From Lunatibacter salilacus (lineage in GTDB: Bacteria > Bacteroidota > Bacteroidia > Cytophagales > Cyclobacteriaceae): a stretch of 64,000 nt of DNA. The stretch is from positions 1-64,000 of the forward strand of contig NZ_VOLC01000012.1 in NCBI RefSeq assembly GCF_009797935.1, given 5' to 3'. Numbering within the stretch: the stretch's first letter is position 1; every line of letters starts with the position of its first letter. Positions 1-9,753 of this stretch are shown in pieces. The notes under the pieces were generated by a model. It made no database searches. It had not been told where the DNA came from and saw only the letters and a list, made by a program, of their open reading frames with translations. The position numbers and the translations under genes are program-made.

Positions 1-300
1 TGTTTTTATTGATGTCGAGATTATTCCGATCCAAAAAAATCCGCGTCATCCGTTTCATCCGCGTCATCGGTGTTCTATTTTACTTTGGAGCAAATGGAAC
101 ACGGATTTGGCGGATTGTACGGATTTCTACGGATTGTTTTTATTGATGTCGAGATTATTCCGATCCAAAAAAATCCGCTTTATCCGTTTTATCCGAGTCA
201 TCCGTGTTCTATTCCACCTCCAAGAAGGATTGCCCGCTGGTTTGGCGGATTGTACGGATTGTTTTTATTGATGTCGAGATTATTCCGACACAAAAAATAT
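1..300. repeat. Tandem intergenic repeat, three copies
   Basis: A unit beginning TGTTTTTATTGATGTCGAGA starts at 1 (cut by the window edge), 135 and 260, so the period is about 125-134 bases. Each copy continues into a TTATTCCGA...CAAAAAA segment and a stretch of short ATCCG-rich words (CCGTTTCATCC, CCGTTTTATCC, GAGTCATCCGTG). The third copy has diverged more. Open frames run through the repeat but resemble no protein; the periodicity explains them. It lies downstream of the minus-strand serine hydrolase and contains no recognisable gene. Confidence 0.75.
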
Positions 301-324
301 ACTTTATCCGTGTCCCTTTCTATG

Positions 325-1401
325 CTAATCCCCCTCATACAACTCAATCACCTTTTCGGCCCAAAGCGTCATACCTTCTTCGCGAACCTGGTTACGGTTG
401 GTTAGGATGATAACACTTAATTTTCTGGCGGGAATCCGGTAAAACACATTTCGAAAACTGATAGTACTTCCGGTATGATAAACAACCTGCTCTCCATCAG
501 GCATTTTCTTAAGGTACCACCCAAATCCGTAGTCAAATTCCTCCCCGTTTTTCAACCTGCCATACCCAAACAATAGATCTAGCGATTCCTGCGTCAATAA
601 CTTTGTGGTATATAACGATTGATCCCACTTATACAGATCTTCCACATTGGAATATATACCCCCGTCTCCAAGCACTGCGCTTGTAGGGCTTTGATCCCGC
701 TCAATCCATTTGCCACCGATTGAATCATACCCATATGCCCGCTTTGGAACCCAATTGATATTTCGGACGTAGGCAATTGTACTATCCATTTTCAGTGGAT
801 CAAAAATCCGTTCCTTTAAAAAGGCAGGGAAGTCCATTCCTGAATACTTTTCCACCACCATAGCCAAAATCGCATAGGCGGTATTGCTGTATTTGTATTT
901 TTCTCCAGGCGAAAAATATCCTTCGATTTGCTCTTTAGCTATATTCAGCACCCCAGCGTCCCTTATTTGATTGTTTACGCCAGTGTCGAGTACAAATTCC
1001 TCATAGTCCTTAATTCCGGAACTGTGATTCAGCAAATGGGTTAGGGTTATTTTTTCACCGTATTCCGGAAAATCATCAAATATCTCGGTAAGCGTCCATT
1101 CCAAATTGACTAAACCTTCTTCTTTTAGCAATAAAATTGCCGTGGCTGTAAATTGTTTGGTAACGGAAGCCAAGCGAAAGTTTGTGGAAGGAGTTACATC
1201 CAAGTCTCCTTCTATGCGTGCCTTCCCAAATCCTTTCGAATAAACCAGATGACCATCTTTGATAATTCCCAACGCAGCACCGGGTTGATTTCCTTTGTAG
1301 TTGTCAAATAACCGGTTGACGGAATCCATAGGGCCAGTAGGGGAGCAGCTCAACGCCAAAAATAAAACCGGTAGAATCGCCGAAGCATACGTTTTGTTCA
1401 T
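325..1401 (-). CDS. Serine hydrolase lipoprotein, beta-lactamase/PBP-like fold
   Basis: A 358-residue protein of the class C beta-lactamase-like serine hydrolase family (Pfam Beta-lactamase), which includes esterases, D-aminopeptidases and PBP-like enzymes. The three hallmark motifs are present: S79-V-T-K82 (nucleophile and general base), Y171-S-N173 and H309-T-G311. The N-terminus is a lipoprotein-type signal (MNKTYASAILPVLFLALSC), so it is probably anchored in the cell envelope. The frame stays open upstream to 1644, but that would overlap the preceding gene and place the signal internally, so the ATG at 1401 was chosen. It is 37 bases downstream of the M28 peptidase on the same strand and likely co-transcribed. 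Substrate unknown; antibiotic resistance is not implied. Confidence 0.85.
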   Translation of the reverse strand: MNKTYASAILPVLFLALSCSPTGPMDSVNRLFDNYKGNQPGAALGIIKDGHLVYSKGFGKARIEGDLDVTPSTNFRLASVTKQFTATAILLLKEEGLVNLEWTLTEIFDDFPEYGEKITLTHLLNHSSGIKDYEEFVLDTGVNNQIRDAGVLNIAKEQIEGYFSPGEKYKYSNTAYAILAMVVEKYSGMDFPAFLKERIFDPLKMDSTIAYVRNINWVPKRAYGYDSIGGKWIERDQSPTSAVLGDGGIYSNVEDLYKWDQSLYTTKLLTQESLDLLFGYGRLKNGEEFDYGFGWYLKKMPDGEQVVYHTGSTISFRNVFYRIPARKLSVIILTNRNQVREEGMTLWAEKVIELYEGD

Positions 1402-1438
1402 AAAATAGTGGTTAAGAATATAGTCTTTCCAATTTCGT

Positions 1439-3097
1439 TTATTTCTTATCTGCCCGCAGTGCTTTAAATTCCGAACCGTCTTTCCATCCCGGCCATTTCT
1501 CAGAATTCGCCAGGCGTTTGCCAATTCCATATAAAATTGTAATGTCAGCCACCGCTCCATCCAGGTTCCATCTAGCTGCGTCATAGGCATCCGATGGCTT
1601 ATGGTAGTACTGGGAAACATAATTTTCCTGCAATTTTTTGCCATGTTCTTTCCCCAATTCCCAATGGTCTATACCTGTGTTTGTATACAATGCAGGAATA
1701 CCAACTTTTGCAAAGTTAAAATGGTCGGAACGAAAGTAGTAACCCGCGCCAGGATTGGGCTCAGAGGAAATATATCTGCCTACTTTTTCCAACTCTTCCG
1801 CAGCCCAGTCCTCCAACTCGGATTGGCCCATGCCCACCAAGACCAAATCCTTCATCTCTCCATAGGGATTGATCCCGTCCATGTTGACGTTGGCCACTGT
1901 GTTGGTTATGGGGTAGATTGGATTTTCCGCATAATAAGCGGAACCCCATAGGCCCTGTTCCTCTGCAGTGACAAAAAGAAAAATAACGGTTCTCTCCGGA
2001 GCCTTCGGCGCCTCCGCAAATGCCCTGGCAATTTCCAGCAAGGCGGCTGTTCCGCTGGCATTGTCCAGAGCACCGTTATAAATACTGTCTCCGGTTTCAT
2101 CTGGAGTACCTACTCCCAGGTGATCCCAATGGGCAGTGTAGATGATATATTCTTCTGGTCGTTTGGTGCCGGAAATTTTTGCGATTACATTTTGCGATAC
2201 ATCGAATTTAGCGGATACCTCCATGCTTCCGGATGCCTGAATGCCTAATGGTATGGCTTCGAAGTCTGCTCTTCTGGCCTTTGTCAGTAATTCTCTTTCA
2301 TTGATTCCCGCCTGTTGGAAAAGCCGGTTGGCGGTAGCCAAAGTAATCCATCCCTCAAATGCCATTTCATATTGCTCCTTGCCCCTGGGGTCCAAATAGA
2401 GTTTTGGGGAGTTCCAGCTATTTTGAAGCACATTAAACCCATAACCAGCGGGAATGGTATTGTGAACAACCAGACATCCCAATGCGCCCTGCCGGGTGGC
2501 TTCTTCAAACTTGTAGGTCCATCGACCATAGTAGGTCATGGTATTCCCTTTAAAAAAGCTTTCATCTTCCGTTCCAAATCCCGGATCATTGACAAGTACG
2601 ACGACAATCTTTCCCTTTACATCTATATCCTTGTAATCATTCCAATCATATTCTGGAGCAACTATGCCAAATCCAGCAAACACCATCTCTACCTGCTCGA
2701 AGGCGATAGGAGAATCAGTTCTTCTTGTCCAAAACACGTAATCTTTTAGTCCTTCCAAATCGATTGTTGTCTGACCATCAGTAATGGTCAATTTGTCCGA
2801 AGCTGTGGTGGTAATTTCCACCATGGGTACCTTCTGCACATAGCCACCTTCATTACCAGGCTGTACTCCAAATCCAACTAACTGCTCTGTCAGATAGGCA
2901 ACCGTTTTTTCTTCACCGGCAGTAAAAGGCATCCTTCCCATAAACTCGTCGGATGACAGAGTCTTAATGTGGGCTTCCAAGTTTGACTTGTTAATGATAT
3001 TCTTTTGATCCAGCGATTTATTGCATGAAACAAAAAGAATTGGCATCATAATGGCTGCAAGAGTAAAATAAGAATTTAAACTATAGGGGGAAATCAT
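1439..3097 (-). CDS. M28-family zinc metallopeptidase lipoprotein
   Basis: A 552-residue M28 aminopeptidase/carboxypeptidase-type enzyme. The N-terminus is a lipoprotein signal ending at Cys25 (LFVSC). Residues about 135-270 look like the PA (protease-associated) insert usual in secreted M28 enzymes. The co-catalytic di-zinc site is complete: H323 in AHWDHLG, bridging D345 in ALDNASG, E379-E380 in TAEEQG, D407 in NMDG and H459 in SDHFNF. It probably trims peptides at the cell surface or in the periplasm. It is the upstream gene of a likely two-gene unit with the serine hydrolase. Substrate specificity cannot be read from the sequence. Confidence 0.92.
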   Translation of the reverse strand: MISPYSLNSYFTLAAIMMPILFVSCNKSLDQKNIINKSNLEAHIKTLSSDEFMGRMPFTAGEEKTVAYLTEQLVGFGVQPGNEGGYVQKVPMVEITTTASDKLTITDGQTTIDLEGLKDYVFWTRRTDSPIAFEQVEMVFAGFGIVAPEYDWNDYKDIDVKGKIVVVLVNDPGFGTEDESFFKGNTMTYYGRWTYKFEEATRQGALGCLVVHNTIPAGYGFNVLQNSWNSPKLYLDPRGKEQYEMAFEGWITLATANRLFQQAGINERELLTKARRADFEAIPLGIQASGSMEVSAKFDVSQNVIAKISGTKRPEEYIIYTAHWDHLGVGTPDETGDSIYNGALDNASGTAALLEIARAFAEAPKAPERTVIFLFVTAEEQGLWGSAYYAENPIYPITNTVANVNMDGINPYGEMKDLVLVGMGQSELEDWAAEELEKVGRYISSEPNPGAGYYFRSDHFNFAKVGIPALYTNTGIDHWELGKEHGKKLQENYVSQYYHKPSDAYDAARWNLDGAVADITILYGIGKRLANSEKWPGWKDGSEFKALRADKK

Positions 3098-3405
3098 AAG
3101 GGGTATTCGATTTTGTGGTTACTGAGAACTTCTAATTTAAATGTATTTATCGGGATTTACCTTCCCCTGCATATGATTTTCTCCAATTAATATCATAGCT
3201 TTTCCAGCGAAAGGCTATAAAAAAATCAGCAGGAGGGATAAAACAAATCAATTCTTAATTCATAAAATGAAACAATAATTTATAGAGACGTCTATATTTT
3301 TTACTTCGTTTTCAGTAAACCCGAAAAAACCCAGCTCACTTGTAGCATTTTTGTCAATCCTTACGTCCTGAGGTAAGCCAACTTATTTGACTAACCCAAT
3401 AAAAC
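3098..3405. other. Divergent intergenic region
   Basis: 308 AT-rich bases between the minus-strand M28 peptidase gene and the plus-strand glycosyltransferase gene, so it should hold both promoters. No match to TAnnTTTG with a suitably spaced TTG was found on either strand, and no gene, repeat or hairpin was recognised. Confidence 0.5.
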
Positions 3406-4389
3406 ATGAAGAAGAGCCTTTCTGTCATCATTCCTAATTTTAATGGAAAATCCCTGCTTGAGGAATATTTGCCACATACTTATACAGCTCTTGAAAAAGC
3501 AGATGTGTTGTATGAAATTATTGTGGTCGATGATGCTTCCTCAGATGATTCTGTATCCTTTCTCGAACAAAATTATCCTGCCGTCAGAGTAATAAAAAAC
3601 TCAAAGAACAGTGGATTCTCGTTTTCTTGTAATCAAGGATTGTTTGAAGCACGACATGAGCTGGTTTTTTTATTGAACTCCGATGTAAAACTCACGTTTG
3701 ACTATTTTGAAAAGCAATGGAAGTATTTTGATAAGGAAGATACCTTTGGCGTAATGGGTAAGATTCTGGAAATGGATTCCAATAAAATAGAAGTTGCAGC
3801 CAGATCGCTCAAAAATGTGGGATTTAAGATAAAAACCAATAAACTTTTCTATCAAACTTGTAAAACTGAGCAAACCCCCACAGCTTTTCTTTCAGGAGCA
3901 AATGCACTTATCGACGCGGAAAAGATGAAAAAGCTTGGAGGGTTTGATGAGATCTTTTCTCCCTATTACAGTGAGGATTTAGATCTAGGGTTAAGGGCTT
4001 GGCGAGTCGGTTGGAAGAGTTATTACGATCATGAATCGACCTGTTTTCACCGGGGATCATTTACCACGAAAACCCAATGTAAAAAGATCCAGGTAAAGCA
4101 GATTTATTTCCGAAACCGCTTTATGGTACATGCCATCCACTTGGAAAGTCACCTTCTCCCATTCTGGTTTGCCCAGATTTTATTATTTGATGTGCTTCCA
4201 AAATTACTTATGGGGCAGTTTTGGTATCTTAAAAGTTACATGTCTTTTATCAATCAACTGGATGCCATCCACTCTTCCAAACAAAAACTTACTTCACTGA
4301 TGAACGCCCAAAACAGTAGTAAGTCAATATTTGATATCCAAAGGCAGGTACAAAAGGACCTTTCTAAGAAAAAACTCATCTGGTTATAG
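3406..4389 (+). CDS. Family 2 glycosyltransferase
   Basis: A 327-residue GT-A fold glycosyltransferase of family GT2. It opens with SVIIPNFNGKSLLEEYL and VVDDASSDDS (nucleotide-sugar binding), has a DxD-type motif in LLNSDVKL, and the acceptor-side GGFDEIFSPYYSEDLDL block (ED general base) typical of rhamnosyltransferase-like GT2 proteins. There is no signal peptide; the C-terminal hydrophobic segment around FWFAQILLFDVLP may associate with the membrane. It begins a plus-strand set of glycosyltransferase, ABC exporter and glycosyltransferase, which points to assembly and export of a surface polysaccharide or glycolipid. The donor sugar is unknown. Confidence 0.9.
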   Translation: MKKSLSVIIPNFNGKSLLEEYLPHTYTALEKADVLYEIIVVDDASSDDSVSFLEQNYPAVRVIKNSKNSGFSFSCNQGLFEARHELVFLLNSDVKLTFDYFEKQWKYFDKEDTFGVMGKILEMDSNKIEVAARSLKNVGFKIKTNKLFYQTCKTEQTPTAFLSGANALIDAEKMKKLGGFDEIFSPYYSEDLDLGLRAWRVGWKSYYDHESTCFHRGSFTTKTQCKKIQVKQIYFRNRFMVHAIHLESHLLPFWFAQILLFDVLPKLLMGQFWYLKSYMSFINQLDAIHSSKQKLTSLMNAQNSSKSIFDIQRQVQKDLSKKKLIWL

Positions 4390-4409
4390 TCCACAACCAC
4401 TAAAACAGC

Positions 4410-6227
4410 ATGCATACTTATTTTCGCTTATTGTCATTTGCCAAACCTATCGAAAAGTACGCAATTCCATACGTACTTATGACGCTTTTGGCAGTCATTT
4501 TTAATACCCTGAATCTAGCTCTGTTGGCTCCGTTATTGACCACTCTTTTCAAAGAAGAACAAGTTGCAGTGGCCTATCCGGACTCAGCATTCGATATTCT
4601 GGGGTTTTTTAATTATTACACTTATCACATTCATGAGGAATTTGGCGGCTTTAAAGCACTGCAGGTTGTCTGTTTGGTGATAGTTCTATCTGTCATATTC
4701 AGTAACCTGTTTCGTTATTTTTCACAGCGCGTGATGGAGAATTTGAGGATTCATACCCTACTTAATCTTCGGAGGCGTGTTTTTGACAATGTAATGGATC
4801 TTCAGGTGGAATACTTCAACAGTCAGCGGAAAGGGAACATAATTTCCAAGATTTCATCGGATGTTCAGGTAGTGCAATATAGTGTCACGAGTACCTTACA
4901 GGTGGCGTTTAAGGAACCCTTACAGTTGATAGCCTATCTATTTATCCTGTTTGCAATATCTGCCAAATTGACATTTTTTGCTGTTTTGGTCATTCCTATA
5001 TCCGGGTTTGCCATATCCAAAATTGTTAAAAGATTAAAAGCGCAAGCTACTGAAGCCCAAGAAAGGTATGGGATGATGATCAGTTTGTTGGATGAAGCTC
5101 TTTCAGGTATTAAAATTATCAAAGCCTTCAACGCAACTGAACGTATCAAGGATAAATTTCATGATGAAAATGTAGAATACTCCAATTTGGGAAGAAAAAT
5201 GGCCTACCGCCAACAACTTGCGTCTCCGGTATCTGAAACGCTGGGAGTTATGATGGTCGCTCTCATTGTATTGTATGGGGGCTCTTTGGTAATGACTAAC
5301 GAATCCGCGCTTTCCGCAGCTGAGTTCATTACCTATATTGCTATTTTCTCTCAAGTGATGCGGCCCGCAAAAGCCTTGACGGAATCATTCAGTACCATTC
5401 ATGCCGGTATTGCCGCCGGAGAAAGAGTATTGCAGTTGATCGATGAAAAACCTGCAATCACTGATGTGGAGAATGCTCAGATTCTAGAGGGCTTTCAGGA
5501 AGGTATTCAATTCAAGGAGGTAGGTTTCCACTATGGCGACAAAGCCATACTTAAAAATATAAATCTTCGGGTGCCTAAGGGTAAAACCGTTGCCTTGGTT
5601 GGTCCATCTGGTGGCGGAAAATCAACGTTGATTGATCTTATTCCCCGCTTTTTGGAGGCAACGGAAGGATCTATTCTTATAGATGGAGTGCCTTTGTCAA
5701 AAATAAATACTTTCTCCCTACGCTCACATATAGGGATTGTCAATCAGGAGTCAATACTTTTCAACGACAGTATTCGTAACAATATTGCCTTTGGAAATCC
5801 CGATGCCTCTTTAGAAAGTATAATGGATGCGGCCAAAATAGCCAATGCACACAACTTTATAATAAAGACTCCCAAAGGATACGATACCAATATGGGAGAT
5901 AGGGGAGTCAAATTGTCTGGCGGACAAAAGCAACGGATTTGTATTGCCCGGGCAGTGTTGAAAAATCCATCTATCCTATTACTGGATGAGGCGACATCTG
6001 CGTTGGATACAGCCTCTGAAAAGCTGGTACAGGATGCCCTTTATAAACTAATGCAAAACCGGACCACACTGGTCATTGCTCACAGACTGTCTACCATTCA
6101 AAATGCGGATTGGATTGTTGTTTTGGATGAGGGCAGAATCGTGGAGGAAGGAACCCATGCGGAACTTTTGTTTAAGGAAGGGCTATATGCCCGATTAATT
6201 GATATGCAACAATTTACGGTGTCATGA
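4410..6227 (+). CDS. MsbA-like ABC exporter, fused permease and ATPase
   Basis: A 605-residue half-transporter with an N-terminal six-helix exporter domain (about 15-330) and a C-terminal nucleotide-binding domain. The ATPase motifs are intact: Walker A GPSGGGKST at 398-406, signature LSGGQ at 502-506, Walker B ILLLDE at 522-527 and the H-loop His558 in AHRLS. It should work as a homodimer in the inner membrane, flipping lipid-linked substrates as MsbA and related exporters do. It starts 20 bases after one glycosyltransferase and its stop overlaps the next by 4 bases, so the substrate is probably a glycolipid or glycan intermediate made by its neighbours. Whether it is the housekeeping MsbA cannot be decided here. 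Confidence 0.92.
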   Translation: MHTYFRLLSFAKPIEKYAIPYVLMTLLAVIFNTLNLALLAPLLTTLFKEEQVAVAYPDSAFDILGFFNYYTYHIHEEFGGFKALQVVCLVIVLSVIFSNLFRYFSQRVMENLRIHTLLNLRRRVFDNVMDLQVEYFNSQRKGNIISKISSDVQVVQYSVTSTLQVAFKEPLQLIAYLFILFAISAKLTFFAVLVIPISGFAISKIVKRLKAQATEAQERYGMMISLLDEALSGIKIIKAFNATERIKDKFHDENVEYSNLGRKMAYRQQLASPVSETLGVMMVALIVLYGGSLVMTNESALSAAEFITYIAIFSQVMRPAKALTESFSTIHAGIAAGERVLQLIDEKPAITDVENAQILEGFQEGIQFKEVGFHYGDKAILKNINLRVPKGKTVALVGPSGGGKSTLIDLIPRFLEATEGSILIDGVPLSKINTFSLRSHIGIVNQESILFNDSIRNNIAFGNPDASLESIMDAAKIANAHNFIIKTPKGYDTNMGDRGVKLSGGQKQRICIARAVLKNPSILLLDEATSALDTASEKLVQDALYKLMQNRTTLVIAHRLSTIQNADWIVVLDEGRIVEEGTHAELLFKEGLYARLIDMQQFTVS

Positions 6228-7168
6228 ACGAAAACTTGCCGCTGATATCCATCGCTCTCTGCACCTATAATGGGGAGAAATACCTTTGTGAACAACTTGG
6301 TACCCTTGTGGGACAGACCTATCCCAACTTGGAAATCATTATTGTTGATGATGCATCCACTGACCAAACTTGGGCTATTTTACACGAATTTGCGGAGTGT
6401 TATCCTTCTATTCGGTTGTTTAGAAACTTCACTAATCTGGGTTATCAAAAGAACTTTGAAAAAGCCCTTGGGCTCTGTAAAGGGGAGTATATTTTGATTT
6501 CGGACCAGGATGATATATGGGATAAAGATAAAGTAACCAAACTACAGCATGCGGTCGAAGACAATTTATTGATATATCATGACTCAGCATTCGTGGATGA
6601 TTCAGGTAATGATCTTGGAATGAAGATGTCAGATCGACTGCATATGGTCGAAGGAAACGACCCCGTTCCATTTTTATTTTTCAATTGTGTGTCCGGCCAT
6701 AGTATGATGTTTCGGAGAGACCTGCTTGAATTTGTCTTGCCATTTCCAGACATTGGAGTTTATGATCATTATATTGCGTTCGTCGCTAGTGGAAAAGGCA
6801 GAATAAAGTATATGCCGGAATCCTTGGTCGGTCACCGGCAGCATTCAGGGAATTCCACGGACATATTAGGCAGAAAGAAAGGAAAAAGCAAGCTAAAAGT
6901 GACACAGGAGAGAATGGAAAGGGAAAATAATTGGTTAAAAATATGCTCAGAAACAAAAGATCACCCTGCCAATAAATTTGCCAAGAAAATATATGAAAGT
7001 GGAAAAGACCGGACTCATAATTTTCTGAATTTTCGGTTTGGGTATTTAATATGGAAATACCAGAATAAATTGGCTTATATACCAAAAAATAGAAGTTTTA
7101 AAACGCTCTCCTTTGCTCTTCGACAAATTTGGGGTATTAAGGCAAAAACATTGGTAAAAAGAGCCTAA
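6224..7168 (+). CDS. Family 2 glycosyltransferase, rhamnosyltransferase-like
   Basis: A 314-residue GT2 protein. Visible motifs are ISIALCTYNGEKYLCEQL at the start, IIIVDDASTDQT, and SDQDDIW, the DxD-containing block characteristic of rhamnosyl- and related O-antigen transferases. Its ATG overlaps the ABC exporter stop by 4 bases (ATGA), a sign of translational coupling. It probably adds a sugar to a lipid-linked glycan on the cytoplasmic face. The 3' end overlaps the convergent glycosyltransferase on the other strand by 4 bases. Donor and acceptor are unknown. Confidence 0.9.
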   Translation: MNENLPLISIALCTYNGEKYLCEQLGTLVGQTYPNLEIIIVDDASTDQTWAILHEFAECYPSIRLFRNFTNLGYQKNFEKALGLCKGEYILISDQDDIWDKDKVTKLQHAVEDNLLIYHDSAFVDDSGNDLGMKMSDRLHMVEGNDPVPFLFFNCVSGHSMMFRRDLLEFVLPFPDIGVYDHYIAFVASGKGRIKYMPESLVGHRQHSGNSTDILGRKKGKSKLKVTQERMERENNWLKICSETKDHPANKFAKKIYESGKDRTHNFLNFRFGYLIWKYQNKLAYIPKNRSFKTLSFALRQIWGIKAKTLVKRA

Positions 7169-8046
7169 ATAGTTTCTTTGGCAAAGTATGTTTTCCCCAG
7201 ACTTATATACATCTTCAAATATGTCCAGATATTTAGCCTCATTAATTCTCCTTGGTGGAGGATTTTGAGACTATATTCCAGTGCGTCATTTCGCTTTAAA
7301 ATTGGGAGCAAAAAACGATATGTTCTTTTTTCGCAAATTGTTTTCTCTTTTTTTGAGATTGGAGCTACGGACTTAGGTAGACTGTCGGCCCATTTTTCGT
7401 GGACCTGTAAAGAACTTTTTAACCAGTCTATATTCAGACTTCCTTCCGAAAAGTGTTCCGCAAGTATTTCGTAGGTCACACCAACCTTATAATGCTGGCC
7501 AATTGCCAGCGAAAGATCCAAGTCATATCCGTGAAAGCCAGTTAAAAGGGATTCATCAAAAGGGATCTCCTGAATGATTGATTTGGTGGTTGCAAGAAAT
7601 ACACCATCCACACAGGCTACCTCTGCTATTTTTTCTTTTTCAGTATTTTGATATTGGAGTGAAGGAGGCCGGTTGCCTTTGAAATGCTGAACCAAATTTA
7701 CTTTTATAAAACGGTCTTGTAGCCCTTCCGCTCCCCAACCGGATGGGAGTTTAGGTTTATGGGCAGCACCTGCCAGTCCCAAAAGTCCCCAAGTTTGATC
7801 TTTAAAAGCATAAACCAGCGACTTTCCCCAACCCTGAGTATTAAATTGTACATCTTCGTGAACGAAGCAAACACATTCAAATTTTGCTTTTCTAGCTCCC
7901 TCATTATAAACAGCACAAATCCCACGTGGTTCGTGACGGTTATCGATTGCCAAAAATTCAAAGGGAACCCCGATTGTATCTTGTATATTTTGGAAAATAC
8001 GCAGTTTATGGGATTCGTTAATGGTACAAATGATTACTGAAATCAT
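7165..8046 (-). CDS. Glycosyltransferase, GT2-like
   Basis: A 293-residue protein with a GT-A-like start (MISVIICTINESHKL), an AIDNRHEPRGICAVYNEGA segment typical of glycosyltransferases that scan for an NEG block, and a metal-binding candidate in FVHEDVQF. A later CVDGVFLATTK segment and FDESLLTGFHGYDLDLSL resemble the acceptor-side region of GT2 enzymes. It is on the opposite strand to the exporter block and meets the preceding gene tail to tail with a 4-base overlap. Likely role: another step of surface-glycan assembly. Family assignment is good; substrate is not inferable. Confidence 0.8.
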   Translation of the reverse strand: MISVIICTINESHKLRIFQNIQDTIGVPFEFLAIDNRHEPRGICAVYNEGARKAKFECVCFVHEDVQFNTQGWGKSLVYAFKDQTWGLLGLAGAAHKPKLPSGWGAEGLQDRFIKVNLVQHFKGNRPPSLQYQNTEKEKIAEVACVDGVFLATTKSIIQEIPFDESLLTGFHGYDLDLSLAIGQHYKVGVTYEILAEHFSEGSLNIDWLKSSLQVHEKWADSLPKSVAPISKKEKTICEKRTYRFLLPILKRNDALEYSLKILHQGELMRLNIWTYLKMYISLGKTYFAKETI

Positions 8047-8226
8047 AGTTAAAGTAGATATCGGCTTGGTTTGTTTCTAGACGGAAAAAACATGTGCCAT
8101 GTCCTGAAAACATTGAAAAAAGAGTTTCCACCGGAAATACCGACAGATTTATCCTTGCTCAAAATATCCGCTACTTTCCATATCAAAAGAACTTTGGTAT
8201 TCACCTGAAAATTAACTTCTAAAACG

Positions 8227-9423
8227 TCAAGAAGGGAGGTTCTTGATTGATAATACAGTTTCCCTAATCAACTTTTGAATGAGTAAAGAGTCGGGATTTG
8301 CATGTTTGATGGTGTAATCTTTATATTCCGTCCTATTATAATAAAAAGCAAGAAGCCTGCCATAGTCAATGTTATATAGCCGTTGTTTTAATTCCCTTAC
8401 CCCTTTTAGTTTTTTATGGGATTCAGCCCAATTTTCAAAAGTATGCACGCAATCTTCTAAAATACGCATTACTGTTCCAATACTTTCCTGTTTTCTACTT
8501 TCTGATGCGCCCGTCACTTCTTTAATGTCATCCATGTCGAGGCGAATTACGCCTTCTAATCTGTCCACATTAGGGTCTACGGATCTGGGAAGAGAAATAT
8601 CCATCAGCAGTTGAAAGAATCCCTCACGCTCTTTGTTTAGCATACTTGGTGTTATGACGTAATTGGGGACAGTCGCTGCCGAAAAAACAATATCAAAATC
8701 CACTAGTTTGTTCTCAAGTTCATCTAAACTATAAACTGTCCATTGGACTGGCCGGAATTGAAAAAATTCCCTTACTTTTTCTTTTGACCGATTAAAGACT
8801 GTGATGTTTGCAACACCCTTGGAAATTAAGTACTTACAAACTGACTGGCTCATTTCCCCAAAACCCACCACTGCAATTGCCGGATCGTTATACATTTCCA
8901 TGTATTCTTTTGCCATGTCAATCGCTGCGTATGGAACTGAACTAATGCCTGTCTTGAAGTCTGTCTGGGTAGCAATTTTTTTATTTGCAGCGAACAGTAG
9001 TTGCATCACCCTGTGAGTAAAAGCACCTACAGTTTCGCATTGACAGGCAAATTTATAAGCTACTTTTACTTGGTTGAGAATCTGCGCATCACCTAAAATC
9101 TGGGATCTTAGTCCGCTGGTTACCTCCGCAATATAGGGTAGAGCATCTTCTATTCTCACCTGAAATATTTCCGAAGTAGCTGCCGCAAGTTGGTTTTTAG
9201 CTTTGGCAATTTGAGTCAAAACCTCGTCCATAGAAGATGGCTTCCCATATGTAAGAATTTCAGTTCGGTTGCAGGTTGAAAGAACCATCCATTCGCTGAC
9301 ATGGTTCAATGAGCGCATCTGATCATTAAAGCGTACAATATCCTCATTGGAAAAAGAGAAAGCTTCTCGTGTCTTTACATCCGATTGCTCCCAAGAAAGG
9401 CTGTATAGAATAAATTTTTGCAT
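8227..9423 (-). CDS. hemA: Glutamyl-tRNA reductase
   Basis: Reduces glutamyl-tRNA(Glu) to glutamate-1-semialdehyde with NADPH, the first committed step of C5-pathway heme synthesis. The 398-residue length is near the family norm. The catalytic Cys51 lies in the signature STCNRTEI; the NADPH-binding Rossmann domain begins at about AIAVVGFGEMSQS, and the C-terminal helical dimerisation domain is present. The ATG at 9423 places the signature where the family expects it. It stands alone between glycosyltransferase genes. It is relevant to the heme proteins encoded elsewhere in the window, although no regulatory link is visible. Confidence 0.95.
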   Translation of the reverse strand: MQKFILYSLSWEQSDVKTREAFSFSNEDIVRFNDQMRSLNHVSEWMVLSTCNRTEILTYGKPSSMDEVLTQIAKAKNQLAAATSEIFQVRIEDALPYIAEVTSGLRSQILGDAQILNQVKVAYKFACQCETVGAFTHRVMQLLFAANKKIATQTDFKTGISSVPYAAIDMAKEYMEMYNDPAIAVVGFGEMSQSVCKYLISKGVANITVFNRSKEKVREFFQFRPVQWTVYSLDELENKLVDFDIVFSAATVPNYVITPSMLNKEREGFFQLLMDISLPRSVDPNVDRLEGVIRLDMDDIKEVTGASESRKQESIGTVMRILEDCVHTFENWAESHKKLKGVRELKQRLYNIDYGRLLAFYYNRTEYKDYTIKHANPDSLLIQKLIRETVLSIKNLPS

Positions 9424-9753
9424 GGCTTTTATATGGTTTTTAAAAGATACGAGGAAAAGAGGCAGTATGGATTGGTAGAATAGGGGATAACTTCAAAAAT
9501 AGTAAGGTGAAAAGGTTAGGAGGGTTTTTTTTAATTTCTATATATGCTAAATGAGCCGTGTTGTCCACTATCTTTTGCAATGAGCATATTATTGCAATTA
9601 AAAAAAGTATAGCATTTTCTTTAAAAAGATTTGATAAAGTGCCCTTGCGAATAGTATTGTGGAACTATTGTAACCGCCCTATAGCGCAAGTTGATAACTG
9701 CAAGATCCCTAAAAAACCGTTTAATTTGTATCCTCCCTAGCTTAACTAGTTTT
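9424..9753. other. Intergenic region with possible hemA -7 element
   Basis: 330 bases between hemA and the GT92-like gene, both minus strand. On the minus strand, 9501-9494 reads TATTTTTG, matching the Bacteroidota -7 consensus TAnnTTTG, about 70 bases before the hemA start, but no TTG sits 17-23 bases further upstream. A 60-codon plus-strand frame at 9558-9740 has no recognisable features and is not called. Nothing else was seen. Confidence 0.35.

Noticed and set aside
1-300. Possible CRISPR array
   Set aside because: Only three long repeats with diverging copies and no uniform short spacers; no cas gene in the window.
1402-1644. Upstream extension of the serine hydrolase frame
   Set aside because: It would overlap the M28 peptidase gene in another frame and bury the lipoprotein signal that starts at the ATG ending at 1401.
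9558-9740. A 60-codon plus-strand open frame between hemA and the GT92-like gene
   Set aside because: No recognisable motif, signal or promoter, and its composition looks like non-coding AT-rich DNA.
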